Under the pieces are notes generated by a model. That model did not search any database, was not told the origin of the DNA, and was given only the letters and a program-made list of their open reading frames with translations. This document shows positions 33,815-41,986 of a stretch of 64,000 nt of DNA, piece after piece (the stretch's first letter is position 1; every line of letters starts with the position of its first letter). This DNA comes from Acutalibacter sp. 1XD8-33 (lineage in GTDB: Bacteria; Bacillota; Clostridia; Oscillospirales; Acutalibacteraceae): the NCBI RefSeq assembly GCF_003612555.1, contig NZ_RAZF01000002.1:206731-270730 (forward strand), given 5' to 3'. The translations under genes were made by a program, and so were the position numbers.

Positions 33815-34193
33815 ATAGTATTTTTTGAGTATTGGAAGGCCTCCGGCACACCGCGCCAAGCGAGGCAAAATGAGCAGGCTGGGTTTCGCGGTGTGTCATG
33901 AGTTTTGCTTCGCAAAACTCTGCCCAGCTGGGTGCGGATGCTCTCAGCTGGCCAGGGGCCTGTCTCACCTGCCGGTTCGGCCGGGTCAGAACGAGAGTTC
34001 ATTCCTACATGAACTCTTCGCCACTGGCGATTTTCCCCGCCCCTTGACCGCGCAATGTGTTGTGGCTATGCGAAAACCGTAAAACGTTCACGACGAGCAA
34101 AGCGAGGAGTGGGTAAAAGTTTTTGATCAAACTTTTTTCAAAAAGTTTGCGGGGTTTTTAGGGGCAGAGCCCCTAAACCGCCGGAGGCCCCTC
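33815..34193. repeat. Mosaic intergenic repeat, copy 7 (between dnaX and ybaB)
   Basis: The clearest copy: outer inverted repeat GGCCTCCGGC (from 33838) and GCCGGAGGCC (to 34191). The left flank TTTGAGTATTGG mirrors the right-end flank seen in copy 2. It includes TCACCTGCCGGTTCGGCCGG, a GAGTTTTGCTTCGCAAAACTC hairpin and AAACTTTTTTCAAAAAGTTTG. It has pushed apart the otherwise canonical dnaX-ybaB-recR run and overlaps the last bases of dnaX. Confidence 0.75.
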
Positions 34194-35862
34194 ACGTCTC
34201 CTCCACAGGTACGCCGGCCTCCTGGGCCCGGCGGGCCAGCTCCTCCAGGGGGTCCTCCTCCCGGCCACCCTCCTCCGGCTTTTTGTAGGGTCCCAGCTTA
34301 TAGACCCTTCCGGTCACCCGCTGGACCGCGTCCCGGAGCATGGCCCGGTGTTCCGGCCTGCGCAGCAGCTCGAAGGCGATCCCCGGCGCATCCACCAGCA
34401 GATAATCCCCGGTAATATACGCCCTGCTGCCCTCAAAGGCCTTGGCAACGCTCTTGGACGCGCTGCCCACCGCCTGTAGGATCTCCGGCCACGCCCCGAA
34501 GCGCTCCGCCTGGGCGGACAGCCCCGCCACGTCCACCTCGTCCCTGGCGGGCCTGGGGGCTTTGGGAGTGGGCTTCTCCTCCGGGGGCTTGGGCGGCGGA
34601 GAGGGTTCTTTTTTGGAAGGGGGCTCGGGGGGGCCATCGTCCAGGAGCGCGGCAATTCCGTCCTCCTCCTCTTCCTGGTTGGGCGCGGGGGGATCCTCCC
34701 AGGCGGGGACGGCCTGCCTCACAGCAGGCCCGGCGGATTCCAGAGCCTCCAGCCGCCGGAGCATAGCCCCGGGACTCTGGTCCAGTTCCGGAGAGCACAG
34801 CCGCACCAGAGCCATCTCCAGCTGGACCCGCTGGTTTCCAAAGCGCATTTTGTTCAGGGCTTCCTCAAATACGTCCAGCCCATGGAGGATATCCGGCAAC
34901 GTCATAGTCAGGGCCTGCCTCTCCATCAGCCGCCGTTCTTCCCCAGAGGCCTGAATCATCTCTCCCGGGTCCCGCATGGTTTTGCACAGCATGAGCCCCC
35001 GAAAATATTCCGCCAGCTCCCCGCACAGGCGGTTCAGGTCCTTGGACTCCCGGTGGAGCCGGTCTACGCCTTCCAAAGCGGCGGCGGGATCCCGGTCCGC
35101 CACCGCCTGGGCAAAGGCGCCTAAATACTCCCGGGCGGCCAGGCCCGCCGCTTCGTATACGGTTTCTACCGTTACCTGCCTGCTCCGGCCCAGACATTGG
35201 TCCAAAAGGGAAAGGGCATCCCGCAGGGCACCGTCGGCGGTGCGGGCAATAAGCAAGGCCGCGTCCTGGTCCAGCTGGGCGTCCTCCTGGGCGGCAACCT
35301 CCTCCAGACGGCCAGCCATCACCTCCGGAGCGATCCGGTGGAAGTCAAAGCGCTGGCACCGGGAAAGGATGGTAGGCAGCAGCCGGTGGACCTCCGTGGT
35401 GGCTAGGATAAACACCACATGGGCGGGGGGCTCCTCCAGGGTTTTCAGCAGGGCGTTGAAAGCCTGCACCGAGAGCATGTGCACCTCGTCAATGATATAA
35501 ACCCGGTATTGGGCGGCGGCAGGGGTAAAATTCGCCTCCTCGATAATGGCCCGTACGCTCTCCACGCCATTGTTGCTGGCCGCGTCGATTTCCACCACGT
35601 CGAGAATAGAGCCCTCCTCCAGCCCCCGGCAGATCTCGCATTCTCCACAGGGATCTCCGTCCACAGGATGCAGGCAGTTGACGGCTCTGGCCAGTATTTT
35701 GGCGCAGGTGGTTTTCCCCGTTCCCCGGGAGCCGGTGAACAGATAGGCATGGGCGACCCTCCCCCGAGTAAGTTCGCTGCGCAAAGTCACTGTCACCTGG
35801 GGCTGGCCTACCACGTCCGCAAAGCGCTGCGGCCGGTATTTCCGATATAGAACCTTATACAT
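34192..35862 (-). CDS. dnaX: DNA polymerase III subunit gamma/tau
   Basis: A 556-residue clamp-loader ATPase. Features in order: YRKYRPQRFADVVGQ, Walker A GSRGTGKTTCAKILA (residues 44-58), a zinc module with Cys in NCLHPVDGDPCGECEIC, Walker B IIDEVHML (DExH), SRC motif LSRCQRFDF, then the lid and collar domains. A Pro/Glu/Lys-rich linker (about residues 390-450) leads to a short tau-like C-terminus. GGGAGG precedes ATG 35862. The gene lies 70 bases after trpS in the same direction. Its last codons border repeat copy 7. Confidence 0.97.
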   Translation of the reverse strand: MYKVLYRKYRPQRFADVVGQPQVTVTLRSELTRGRVAHAYLFTGSRGTGKTTCAKILARAVNCLHPVDGDPCGECEICRGLEEGSILDVVEIDAASNNGVESVRAIIEEANFTPAAAQYRVYIIDEVHMLSVQAFNALLKTLEEPPAHVVFILATTEVHRLLPTILSRCQRFDFHRIAPEVMAGRLEEVAAQEDAQLDQDAALLIARTADGALRDALSLLDQCLGRSRQVTVETVYEAAGLAAREYLGAFAQAVADRDPAAALEGVDRLHRESKDLNRLCGELAEYFRGLMLCKTMRDPGEMIQASGEERRLMERQALTMTLPDILHGLDVFEEALNKMRFGNQRVQLEMALVRLCSPELDQSPGAMLRRLEALESAGPAVRQAVPAWEDPPAPNQEEEEDGIAALLDDGPPEPPSKKEPSPPPKPPEEKPTPKAPRPARDEVDVAGLSAQAERFGAWPEILQAVGSASKSVAKAFEGSRAYITGDYLLVDAPGIAFELLRRPEHRAMLRDAVQRVTGRVYKLGPYKKPEEGGREEDPLEELARRAQEAGVPVEET

Positions 35863-35931
35863 GCTCCACCTCCCCGCTCTCTTTGCAGTTGGCACACACG
35901 GTCAATACGCGGAAAAACTCGATTCGCGGGC

Positions 35932-36933
35932 TTATTGCACCAGCCCAACCTTTTTCATTACCTTGGAGAGGGTCCGCTGGGCGATGGCCTGGGCCCGCGG
36001 CGCTTGCTCCCGGTAGGTCTGCTCTAAAAAGGCCTTGTCCGCCACGATTTCCCGGTAACGCTCCTGAATGGGCCTCAGCTCGGCGATGACCGCCTCAGCC
36101 ACAGCGGGCTTGAATTCGCCGTAACCCTTGCCCTCAAATTCCCGCTCGATCTCCTCAAAGGTCTTGCCGGTGACAGCGGCGTAAATACCCATCAGATTGT
36201 TCACGCCGTCCTTGCCCTCGCCAAAGCGTACCTCGCTGCCACTGTCTGTCTTGGCCCGCTTGAACTTGCGCATAATGGTGTCCGGGTCGTCCAACACAGA
36301 GATATTGCCGTTCTGGTTTTCATCAGATTTGGACATTTTAGAGAGGGGATTCTGCAAAGACATCACTCTGGCTCCGTGCTTGGGAATCATGGGCTCCGGC
36401 ACGGTAAAGGTGTCCCCGTAGATACCGTTGAATCGCTCGGCAATGTCCCGGGCAATCTCTACATGCTGCTTCTGGTCCGCGCCAACGGGAACATAGTCCG
36501 CCTGATAAAGGAGGATATCAGCAGCCATCAGGCAGGGGTAGGTAAAGAGCCCGGCGTTGATATTGTCCGCGTGCTTTGCGGATTTATCCTTGAACTGGGT
36601 CATCCGGGAGAGCTCCCCAAACTGGGTGTAGCAATTGAGGATCCAGGCCAGCTCCGCGTGCTGGGGAACTTGGCTCTGAATGAAGAAAACGGTCTTTTCC
36701 AGATTCAGCCCCATAGCCAGCAAAAAGGCGTAAGCCTCTTTGGTGTACTTGCGCAGCTCAGCCGGAACCTGGCGCACAGTCAGCGCATGAAGGTCCGCCA
36801 GAGCATAGACGCAGTCATAGCCCTCCTCCTGGAGTTTGATGTGGTTGCGCAGAGCCCCCAGATAGTTTCCCAGGGTAAAAGTGCCGGTGCACTGGTACAT
36901 ACTTAAAATTCGCTTTTTCTCTTGGTTCTCCAT
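35932..36933 (-). CDS. trpS: Tryptophan-tRNA ligase
   Basis: A 333-residue class Ic synthetase charging tRNA-Trp. The HIGH-like motif is in TGTFTLGNYLGAL (residues 16-28), the KMSKS loop in PLSKMSKSDEN, and the anticodon-binding helices follow to the C-terminus. Length is usual. AAAGGAG is 10 bases before ATG 36933. Expression is predicted to be controlled by the T-box leader between 37350 and 37032, which reads uncharged tRNA-Trp. Confidence 0.97.
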   Translation of the reverse strand: MENQEKKRILSMYQCTGTFTLGNYLGALRNHIKLQEEGYDCVYALADLHALTVRQVPAELRKYTKEAYAFLLAMGLNLEKTVFFIQSQVPQHAELAWILNCYTQFGELSRMTQFKDKSAKHADNINAGLFTYPCLMAADILLYQADYVPVGADQKQHVEIARDIAERFNGIYGDTFTVPEPMIPKHGARVMSLQNPLSKMSKSDENQNGNISVLDDPDTIMRKFKRAKTDSGSEVRFGEGKDGVNNLMGIYAAVTGKTFEEIEREFEGKGYGEFKPAVAEAVIAELRPIQERYREIVADKAFLEQTYREQAPRAQAIAQRTLSKVMKKVGLVQ

Positions 36934-37031
36934 ATACTTTCCGCTCCTTTATTCTTGAGAGACCGCGTGTATCGTTAATTCCCTATATACAGCCGTTTTC
37001 TCAGTCATATGATATGATGCCCGAGGGAGGG

Positions 37032-37350
37032 GCAAAAAGCCCCCGCCCCGGCAGAGTTCTGCTGGGACAGGGGCGAAACGTTCTGCTCCTGCGGTACCAC
37101 CCGGCCTGACGCGTTTTCCGCGTCCACTCAGCGCGCGCCCAGAGCCTGTGCAAGAGGCGCAGACCTCTTTTGCGCTAGCTTTTTTCACGGAGCGCCACTC
37201 CGTCTCGCCTACTCCGCCCGCTCCATGCCCGCGCGTTTCGGTCCGCCCTCAAAAGCCCATTCGGTTAGGGTGTCCCGCCGCGCTCCCACCGATACGCGGC
37301 TCTCTGACTGAGCGCCGCCCCAGCCTACTTACACTTTCTCACAGGTTTCT
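37032..37350 (-). promoter_or_regulatory. T-box riboswitch controlling trpS
   Basis: On the minus strand the T-box core GGGTGGTACCGC lies at 37091-37102. Downstream a GC-rich hairpin with a T5 run (about 37032-37075) is the terminator that competes with the antiterminator. Stem I lies near the 5' end, with AGTA-containing and GAGAAAGTGTAA segments. A TGG triplet in ATCGGTGGGAGC (about 37286-37297) is a good candidate tryptophan specifier followed by a purine. The fit of TGG with a trpS target supports the assignment. Confidence 0.9.
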
Positions 37351-37356
37351 GCTTTC

Positions 37357-37385
37357 ATTATAGCGGACGCCGCCCTGGTTGTCAA
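37357..37385 (-). promoter_or_regulatory. Consensus sigma-A promoter for the trpS T-box leader
   Basis: Minus strand TTGACA (37380-37385), 17 bases, TATAAT (37357-37362), a perfect consensus match, about 10 bases before the start of the T-box leader. Confidence 0.9.
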
Positions 37386-37402
37386 GCGGAACGGGAACAA
37401 TC

Positions 37403-38590
37403 TCAGGCCATCTCCCGGGCCAGTTTTCCCAAAATCTCGATGCCTTCTCTCAACTGCTCATCTGTGGGCGTGGAGAAATTGATCCGGAAGCTCTGGCAGG
37501 CCTCGCTCTCATCCGTCAAAAACGCTGTGCCCGGCACCGCGCATGCCTTTTGCTCCGTACCCCGCCGGATAAATTCCAGCATATCGATGCTTTCTGGCAG
37601 GGTGCACCAGGCGAAAAGCCCGCCCTCAAAGGAGTTCCAGCTGATTAAGGGGGCAAAATGCTCCTTCATGGCGGCAGTCAACACGGCGGCCTTTCGGCGG
37701 TAGATGTCCCGCAGCCGCTGGAGGTGGGCCTCGTAACCGCATTCCGTCATAAAGCGGTGGCATACGATCTGCGCCCAGATATTGGAGTGTACATCCTCCC
37801 CCTGCTTGCAGACCACCATTTTCTGGATGATCTCCCGGGGGCCAATGGCATAGCCCACCCGCATGCCCGGGGAAACTACCTTGGAAAAGGACCCGGCATA
37901 CATCACCACGCCCTCCTGGTCAAAGGACTTGATGCTGGGCAGGTCCTCCCCGGCAAAACGCAGGTCGCCATAGGGGTTATCCTCCAGAACGAGGACATTG
38001 TGGTCCCGGCAGAGCTCATAGACCTTTTTGCGCTTTGGAAGGCTCATGGTGATGCCAGAAGGATTCTGAAAGTTAGGGATGGTATAGAGGTACTTAATGT
38101 TCTTCTCTGTATCCAGGGCGTTTTCTAACCCCTCAATGGAAATGCCATCCGCTTCCATGGGAATCCCCCGGAGCTTGGCCTGATAAGAGCGAAAGGTGTT
38201 CAGAGATCCAATAAAGCTGGGGGCCTCGCAAAGCACAGTATCGCCCTCATTCAGGAGCGTCTTGGTGAGCAGATCCATCACCTGCTGAGCCCCGCTGGTG
38301 ATGAGCACCTCATCGCTCTCTTTGCCCACTCCATGCTTTTCAGACATATACTTTTTCAGGTGCTCCCGCAAAGGAGCATACCCCTCGGTCACGCTGTATT
38401 GGAGGGCCTCGATAGGCGTGTCCGCCAAAAGGGAAGCGGAGATTTTCCGGATATCCTCATAGGGAAAAGCGTCTGGGGCGGGATTTCCGGCGGATAGGGG
38501 GATCATGCCGGGCGTGGAGGAATTCTTCAATATTTCCCGGATGGCCGAGGGCTTGAGGCTCTTGACCCGTTGGGAAAACTCATATTTCAT
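37403..38590 (-). CDS. PLP-dependent aminotransferase, class I/II (aminoadipate/MocR-like group)
   Basis: A 395-residue fold-type I aminotransferase. It begins with FSQRVKSLKPSAIREILK and MIPLSAGNPAPDAFP. The cofactor motifs are VLITSGAQQVMDLL, the Asn-Pro-ser region IPNFQNPSGITM, LVLEDNPYGDLRF (Asp to pyridine N) and the Schiff-base Lys in YAGSFSKVVSPGMRVGY. Such enzymes use aromatic, branched or 2-aminoadipate-type amino donors; the substrate cannot be fixed here. ATG 38590 is preferred over one six codons upstream because GAAGAG precedes it. It has its own consensus promoter and no operon partner. Confidence 0.88.
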   Translation of the reverse strand: MKYEFSQRVKSLKPSAIREILKNSSTPGMIPLSAGNPAPDAFPYEDIRKISASLLADTPIEALQYSVTEGYAPLREHLKKYMSEKHGVGKESDEVLITSGAQQVMDLLTKTLLNEGDTVLCEAPSFIGSLNTFRSYQAKLRGIPMEADGISIEGLENALDTEKNIKYLYTIPNFQNPSGITMSLPKRKKVYELCRDHNVLVLEDNPYGDLRFAGEDLPSIKSFDQEGVVMYAGSFSKVVSPGMRVGYAIGPREIIQKMVVCKQGEDVHSNIWAQIVCHRFMTECGYEAHLQRLRDIYRRKAAVLTAAMKEHFAPLISWNSFEGGLFAWCTLPESIDMLEFIRRGTEQKACAVPGTAFLTDESEACQSFRINFSTPTDEQLREGIEILGKLAREMA

Positions 38591-38621
38591 GGTTATCTCT
38601 TCTTTCATCGGTTTTCATCAA

Positions 38622-38650
38622 ATTATATTCTTTCCCGGCGAGAATGTCAA
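38622..38650 (-). promoter_or_regulatory. Consensus sigma-A promoter for the aminotransferase gene
   Basis: Minus strand TTGACA (38645-38650), 17 bases, TATAAT (38622-38627), about 32 bases before ATG 38590. Confidence 0.88.
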
Positions 38651-38671
38651 CTTTTTTACGTTCTGTCGGCT

Positions 38672-38767
38672 TACAGAGAATTAGCTTTAGAACTGGCAAA
38701 CTCGGTCCTAAAGTTAGGCGGCTTAGCCCCCTAGTTCAAAATATCTTTTTGAACTTAATGAACTATA
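38672..38767. repeat. Cloverleaf element, copy C2
   Basis: Right end TTAATGAACTATA; left end weaker (TACAGAGAATTAG). Three internal hairpins: CTTTAGAAC/GTCCTAAAG, TAGGCGGC/GCCCCCTA (one mismatch) and GTTCAAAA/TTTTGAAC. It sits between the divergent aminotransferase and erm-like promoters. Confidence 0.65.
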
Positions 38768-38772
38768 TGCCC

Positions 38773-38801
38773 TTGACAAAGCCACCCCGGCCGCTTATAA
38801 T
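38773..38801 (+). promoter_or_regulatory. Consensus sigma-A promoter for the erm-like gene
   Basis: TTGACA (38773-38778), 17 bases, TATAAT (38796-38801), a perfect match, abutting cloverleaf copy C2. It gives a leader of about 165 bases before the methyltransferase start. Confidence 0.92.
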
Positions 38802-38836
38802 AAGACCATTCCTACTAGGAGGTCGCACGCTCCATT

Positions 38837-38875
38837 ATGATTATTTGCACCGTCGCGAAATTGAGGAACGAATAA
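38837..38875 (+). CDS. Candidate 12-residue leader peptide of the erm-like gene
   Basis: ATG at 38837 opens a 12-codon frame MIICTVAKLRNE, stop at 38873-38875. AGGAGG (38817-38822) lies upstream at a rather long 14-base spacing. Codons 8-10 read K-L-R, which fits the Arg/Lys-x-Arg/Lys (+X+) motif known to stall ribosomes in the presence of macrolides in several Erm leader peptides. The peptide is read from a strong promoter, ends 98 bases before the methyltransferase gene and is followed by strong hairpins. Expression is inference; the long spacing is the main doubt. Confidence 0.5.
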   Translation: MIICTVAKLRNE

Positions 38876-38893
38876 GGCTGGCGAATACAAAGA

Positions 38894-38963
38894 GCGGCTC
38901 TCTTCCGGAGCCGCAGATGTGTTTGCTGTGCCTTTTTTCGGGATTTCTATTTCACGAAAGAGG
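38894..38963 (+). promoter_or_regulatory. Attenuator-like hairpins in the erm-like leader
   Basis: GCGGCTC/GAGCCGC (38894-38914) is a strong 7-bp hairpin. CCTTTTTTCG (38931-38940) can pair with CGAAAGAGG (38955-38963), which includes the ribosome binding site of the methyltransferase gene. The leader-coding bases CGCGAAAT (about 38854-38861) can pair with ATTTCACG (38948-38955), giving a possible alternative fold. This is the layout of translational attenuation in inducible erm genes. There is no T-run, so premature transcription termination is less likely. Confidence 0.5.
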
Positions 38964-38973
38964 TGCTTTTTTC

Positions 38974-39747
38974 ATGCCTGAAAATAAAAGACGCAGTCAT
39001 TCCGCGCCCCTCTGGGCCTCTCAGAATTTTCTCACTAGCGGCCTGGTCATCAGCCGGCTGTTGGATACCGCCCAGATTTTCCCAGAGGACCTGGTTCTGG
39101 AGATCGGCCCGGGAAAAGGGCACATCACCCGCCAGCTTCTGGACCGGTGTAGCCAGGTAGCTGCCATAGAGGCCGACCCGGTCCTCTGCACCCGGCTTCG
39201 AGAGCGTTTTGCCGGAGAACCCCGCTTTTCCCTGCGCCAGGGAGACTTCCTGCAAACCCCTCTCCCCAAAAGGCCCTATAAGGTATTCGCCAACATTCCC
39301 TTTTCCCTGACGACCGCCATTATCCGACGCCTCACCTCCGCCTCCAATCCCCCCGCTGGGATCTGGCTGGTGGTAGAGCTAGGCGCGGCAAAGCGTTTCG
39401 CCGGCCAGCCCAGAGAGAACCTGACTTCCTTGAGCCTGCGCCCCTTCTTTCAGGTGCGGGTAGTGGCTGGCATCCCCCGCCGGGAGTTCCACCCGGCTCC
39501 CAGAGTAGACGCGGCCCTTTTGGAAATCCTTCCCCGGCAGATGCCGGACCTGCCTTTAAGCGAGCGGGAAGCCTACCGGAAATTTCTGGACCGCAGCTGG
39601 AAGCAGGGTCTGGAGAGCACCCTGACAAAACGCCAGATTTCTACCGCCCTGCGGCTGGCAGGCCTGCCCTCGCCAGGAGTGGATCAGAACATGAAATACG
39701 TTCAGTGGCTTTGCCTGTTCCGATGCTGGCGGGAGCGGGGCCGGTAA
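38974..39747 (+). CDS. erm: Erm-family 23S rRNA (adenine-N6)-dimethyltransferase
   Basis: A 257-residue class I methyltransferase. N-terminal SQNFLTSGLVISRLL matches the Erm/KsgA start. Motif I is LEIGPGKGHITRQLLDR; the acidic ribose contact is AIEADPVL. The catalytic motif IV is NIPFSLTTAIIRRL: NIPF/Y is the Erm form, while KsgA has NLPYxxTSP. Such enzymes dimethylate A2058 of 23S rRNA and block macrolide, lincosamide and streptogramin B binding. Length is normal for Erm (240-285). ATG 38974 has GAAAGAGG 10 bases upstream; the open frame further 5' is leader, not protein. No mobile-element genes flank it, so it looks chromosomal. It does not match a named erm class that I recognise. Confidence 0.85.
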   Translation: MPENKRRSHSAPLWASQNFLTSGLVISRLLDTAQIFPEDLVLEIGPGKGHITRQLLDRCSQVAAIEADPVLCTRLRERFAGEPRFSLRQGDFLQTPLPKRPYKVFANIPFSLTTAIIRRLTSASNPPAGIWLVVELGAAKRFAGQPRENLTSLSLRPFFQVRVVAGIPRREFHPAPRVDAALLEILPRQMPDLPLSEREAYRKFLDRSWKQGLESTLTKRQISTALRLAGLPSPGVDQNMKYVQWLCLFRCWRERGR

Positions 39748-39786
39748 TAGGCGGCTTTTTGCCCCAGGCAATCCGCCGGGCCAGGA

Positions 39787-41145
39787 TCAGTTTTTCAGGC
39801 TCTGCAGAGGTGCGGGGATTTTCCCGCCTCTGCGGATAAATTTCTCCGGGGAAGCCATGTTTACGGGCATCACCGGGCCCTGGCCCAGCAGCCCCCCAAA
39901 GTCCAGCTCCTCTCCCGCCTGCTTGCCTACGGCCGGGATCACCCGCACGGCGGTGGTCTTGCTGTTCACCATACCAATGGCCGCTTCGTCCGCGATAATC
40001 CCCGAGATGATCTCCGGCGTCACGTCCCCGGGGATCACAATCATGTCCAAACCCACGGAGCACACCGCCGTCATAGCTTCCAATTTGTTCAGGGTCAAGC
40101 AGCCGCTACGAGCGGCGGCGATCATCCCCGCGTCCTCAGTTACCGGGATAAAGGCCCCGGAAAGCCCTCCCACGCTGGAAGATGCCATCACGCCTCCCTT
40201 TTTCACCGCGTCGTTCAAGAGGGCCAACGCCGCCGTGGTGCCAAAGCCCCCGCACTGTTCAATGCCCATTCCCTCCAGAATATAGGCCACGCTGTCCCCA
40301 ATGGCCGGGGTGGGCGCCAGGGACAGATCCACGATGCCGAAGGGCACGTTCAGCCGGCGAGAAGCCTCCTGGGCAACCAACTGCCCCATACGGGTGATCT
40401 TGAAGGCTGTGCGCTTGATGAGCTCGGCAATTTCCGTCAGCGTTTTGCCCTCGCCCTCCTTGGCAATTGCCGCCCGCACCACTCCCGGGCCGGAGACGCC
40501 TACGTTGATTACGCAGTCCGGCTCGCCGGGCCCATGGAAGGCTCCAGCCATAAAGGGATTGTCCTCCGGAGCGTTGCAGAATACTACCAGCTTAGCCGCG
40601 CCGATGCACTCCCGGTCCGCGGTGAGCTCTGCCGCCCGCTTCACGATCCGGCCCATCTTCCCTATGGCGTCCATATTGATGCCCGCCTTTGTGCTGCCTA
40701 CATTCACTGAAGAGCACACCAGCTCCGTTTCAGAGAGGGCTTGGGGGATACTTTCTATCAGCGCATAGTCTCCGGGGCCGAAGCCCTTCTGCACCAGGGC
40801 CGAGTAGCCCCCAATAAAATTCACCCCCACCGTGCGGGCGGCCCGATCCAGGGCTTTGGCGAAGCGAATAGGCGAAGCCCCCGGGCGGGCTCCCGCTACC
40901 ATGGCGATGGGCGTCACGGAGATCCGCTTGTTGATGATGGGGATACCATACTGACGGCTGATGTCCTCCCCGGTTTTCACCAAATTTTCCGCGTACCGGC
41001 AGATTTTGTCATAGACCCGCCGGGCGGCGGCCTCCGGATCCGGTCCGGCGCAGTCCAGAAGGGAAATGCCCATGGTGATAGTGCGCACATCCAGGTTTTC
41101 GTTATCGATCATATTGATCGTCTCTAATATCTCATTGGTATTCAT
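39787..41145 (-). CDS. PFL family protein (UPF0210/DUF711)
   Basis: A 452-residue protein of the UPF0210 family, length exactly typical. Family blocks: [17 protein letters not shown] near the start, [34 protein letters not shown] and [19 protein letters not shown]. Despite the PFL name it is not a pyruvate formate-lyase activator; its biochemical role is unknown. In many Firmicutes it is next to a small ACT-domain (UPF0237) gene. Here that partner is 3.4 kb upstream at 44521-44802. The start overlaps the stop of the GNAT gene (ATGA), with GGGAG upstream. Confidence 0.92.
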   Translation of the reverse strand: MNTNEILETINMIDNENLDVRTITMGISLLDCAGPDPEAAARRVYDKICRYAENLVKTGEDISRQYGIPIINKRISVTPIAMVAGARPGASPIRFAKALDRAARTVGVNFIGGYSALVQKGFGPGDYALIESIPQALSETELVCSSVNVGSTKAGINMDAIGKMGRIVKRAAELTADRECIGAAKLVVFCNAPEDNPFMAGAFHGPGEPDCVINVGVSGPGVVRAAIAKEGEGKTLTEIAELIKRTAFKITRMGQLVAQEASRRLNVPFGIVDLSLAPTPAIGDSVAYILEGMGIEQCGGFGTTAALALLNDAVKKGGVMASSSVGGLSGAFIPVTEDAGMIAAARSGCLTLNKLEAMTAVCSVGLDMIVIPGDVTPEIISGIIADEAAIGMVNSKTTAVRVIPAVGKQAGEELDFGGLLGQGPVMPVNMASPEKFIRRGGKIPAPLQSLKN

Positions 41146-41642
41146 GCTTGACTCCCTCTCATGGTAATTTTCGATTGGTCCGGTGGACCCCAGGCCTTTT
41201 CCATCACATCCCAGCAGAGCACATCGCCATTTTCCTGGCGCTCCGTCCGGCAGTCCGTCACCCGGTAGCCCCGCTTCCAATAGAGGGCTTCCGCGGGTAG
41301 AGAAGCCTCCAGCCAAATTCTCCCCCAGGCCCTGCCGATGGTCCGCTCCGCGAAGTCCAGCAGAGCCCTGCCATAGCCCTTGCCCTGGCACTCCGGCGGC
41401 ACATAGAGCCGGGTGATTTCGGCTCCGTGGAGAGTGACGGTGCCCACAGCGGTTTCCCCGTCAAACAGCAGCCAGACCTCCCCCGCCAGAATGTCCGGTA
41501 GAATCCTCTCGTCCTGGTGCCAGCGGAGGAAGAAATCCACCACGCCCTGGGGGTAATAGTGGGGATACACTGCCCGAATGGTGCGCCGGGCGAGTCCTCC
41601 CACCAAAGCCAGGTCCCCGGGGCCCGCTTTTCTGATATCCAT
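41142..41642 (-). CDS. GNAT-family acetyltransferase
   Basis: A 166-residue single-domain GNAT. The acetyl-CoA loop is [20 protein letters not shown] (Q-G-x-G-Y-G), followed by [19 protein letters not shown], which matches the closing A-x-x-x-Y-x-x-x-G-Y pattern. Substrate unknown. ATG 41642 has AAGGAG 6 bases upstream. It overlaps the UPF0210 gene by four bases, so the two are translated together. A MITE lies immediately upstream, where its promoter would be expected. Confidence 0.85.
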   Translation of the reverse strand: MDIRKAGPGDLALVGGLARRTIRAVYPHYYPQGVVDFFLRWHQDERILPDILAGEVWLLFDGETAVGTVTLHGAEITRLYVPPECQGKGYGRALLDFAERTIGRAWGRIWLEASLPAEALYWKRGYRVTDCRTERQENGDVLCWDVMEKAWGPPDQSKITMRGSQA

Positions 41643-41708
41643 GAACCTCTCCTTCCACATATAACGCCGCCGGGCTCCCCACACTTATCTTTCAAAAAGT
41701 ACACTTTC

Positions 41709-41911
41709 TAAGAAGCTGTACCGATAGGATTTGTGTTATAGTAAGCACACTTGAAAATCGGTATACCTCTTTTGAGCTGCGTTAACTATACGATTTTCGA
41801 GCAAATTCAGTGGGGAGAAGCAATCTGGCGATCGGCAAGTTTTCACAACGCCACTCCCCGGCTGAATTTGCCGGAAAGGGAAATACAAACGCCTATTGGT
41901 ACGACTTTTTA
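41709..41911. mobile_element. TA-bounded MITE, copy M1 (carries a nested cloverleaf element)
   Basis: Ends TAAGAAGCTGTACCGATAGG and, inverted, TAAAAAGTCGTACCAATAGG, part of imperfect terminal repeats of about 28 bp. An inner inverted pair is AAATTCAGTGGGGAG and CTCCCCGGCTGAATTT. Both ends finish with TA, as expected for TA-target elements related to IS630/Tc1. No coding capacity. The second copy (57697-57878) has the same ends and inner arms but lacks the 54-base insert present here at 41737-41790. Confidence 0.75.
41737..41790. repeat. Cloverleaf element, internally deleted copy C4, nested in MITE M1
   Basis: TATAGTAAGCACA ... TGCGTTAACTATA, 54 bases. It keeps the first half of hairpin 1 (CTTGAAAATCG) and the last half of hairpin 3 (CTTTTGAGC). 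In MITE M2 the same place reads GGATTTGTGTTTCGATTTTCG; in M1 the flanks are GGATTTGTGT and CGATTTTCG. M2 therefore shows the empty site and fixes the element's ends. Confidence 0.75.
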
Positions 41912-41986
41912 GAGTATGCGTTAGCCTCCGGGCACACAGTTCGTGCCCTTCGGCGACGCAGGGGCGTTGAATCTCGGCTCTCGCCG

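Noticed and set aside
38644..38973. Upstream extension of the Erm reading frame by 110 codons
   Set aside because: The frame happens to be open through the promoter, cloverleaf C2 and leader, but Erm homology and a good ribosome binding site begin at 38974.
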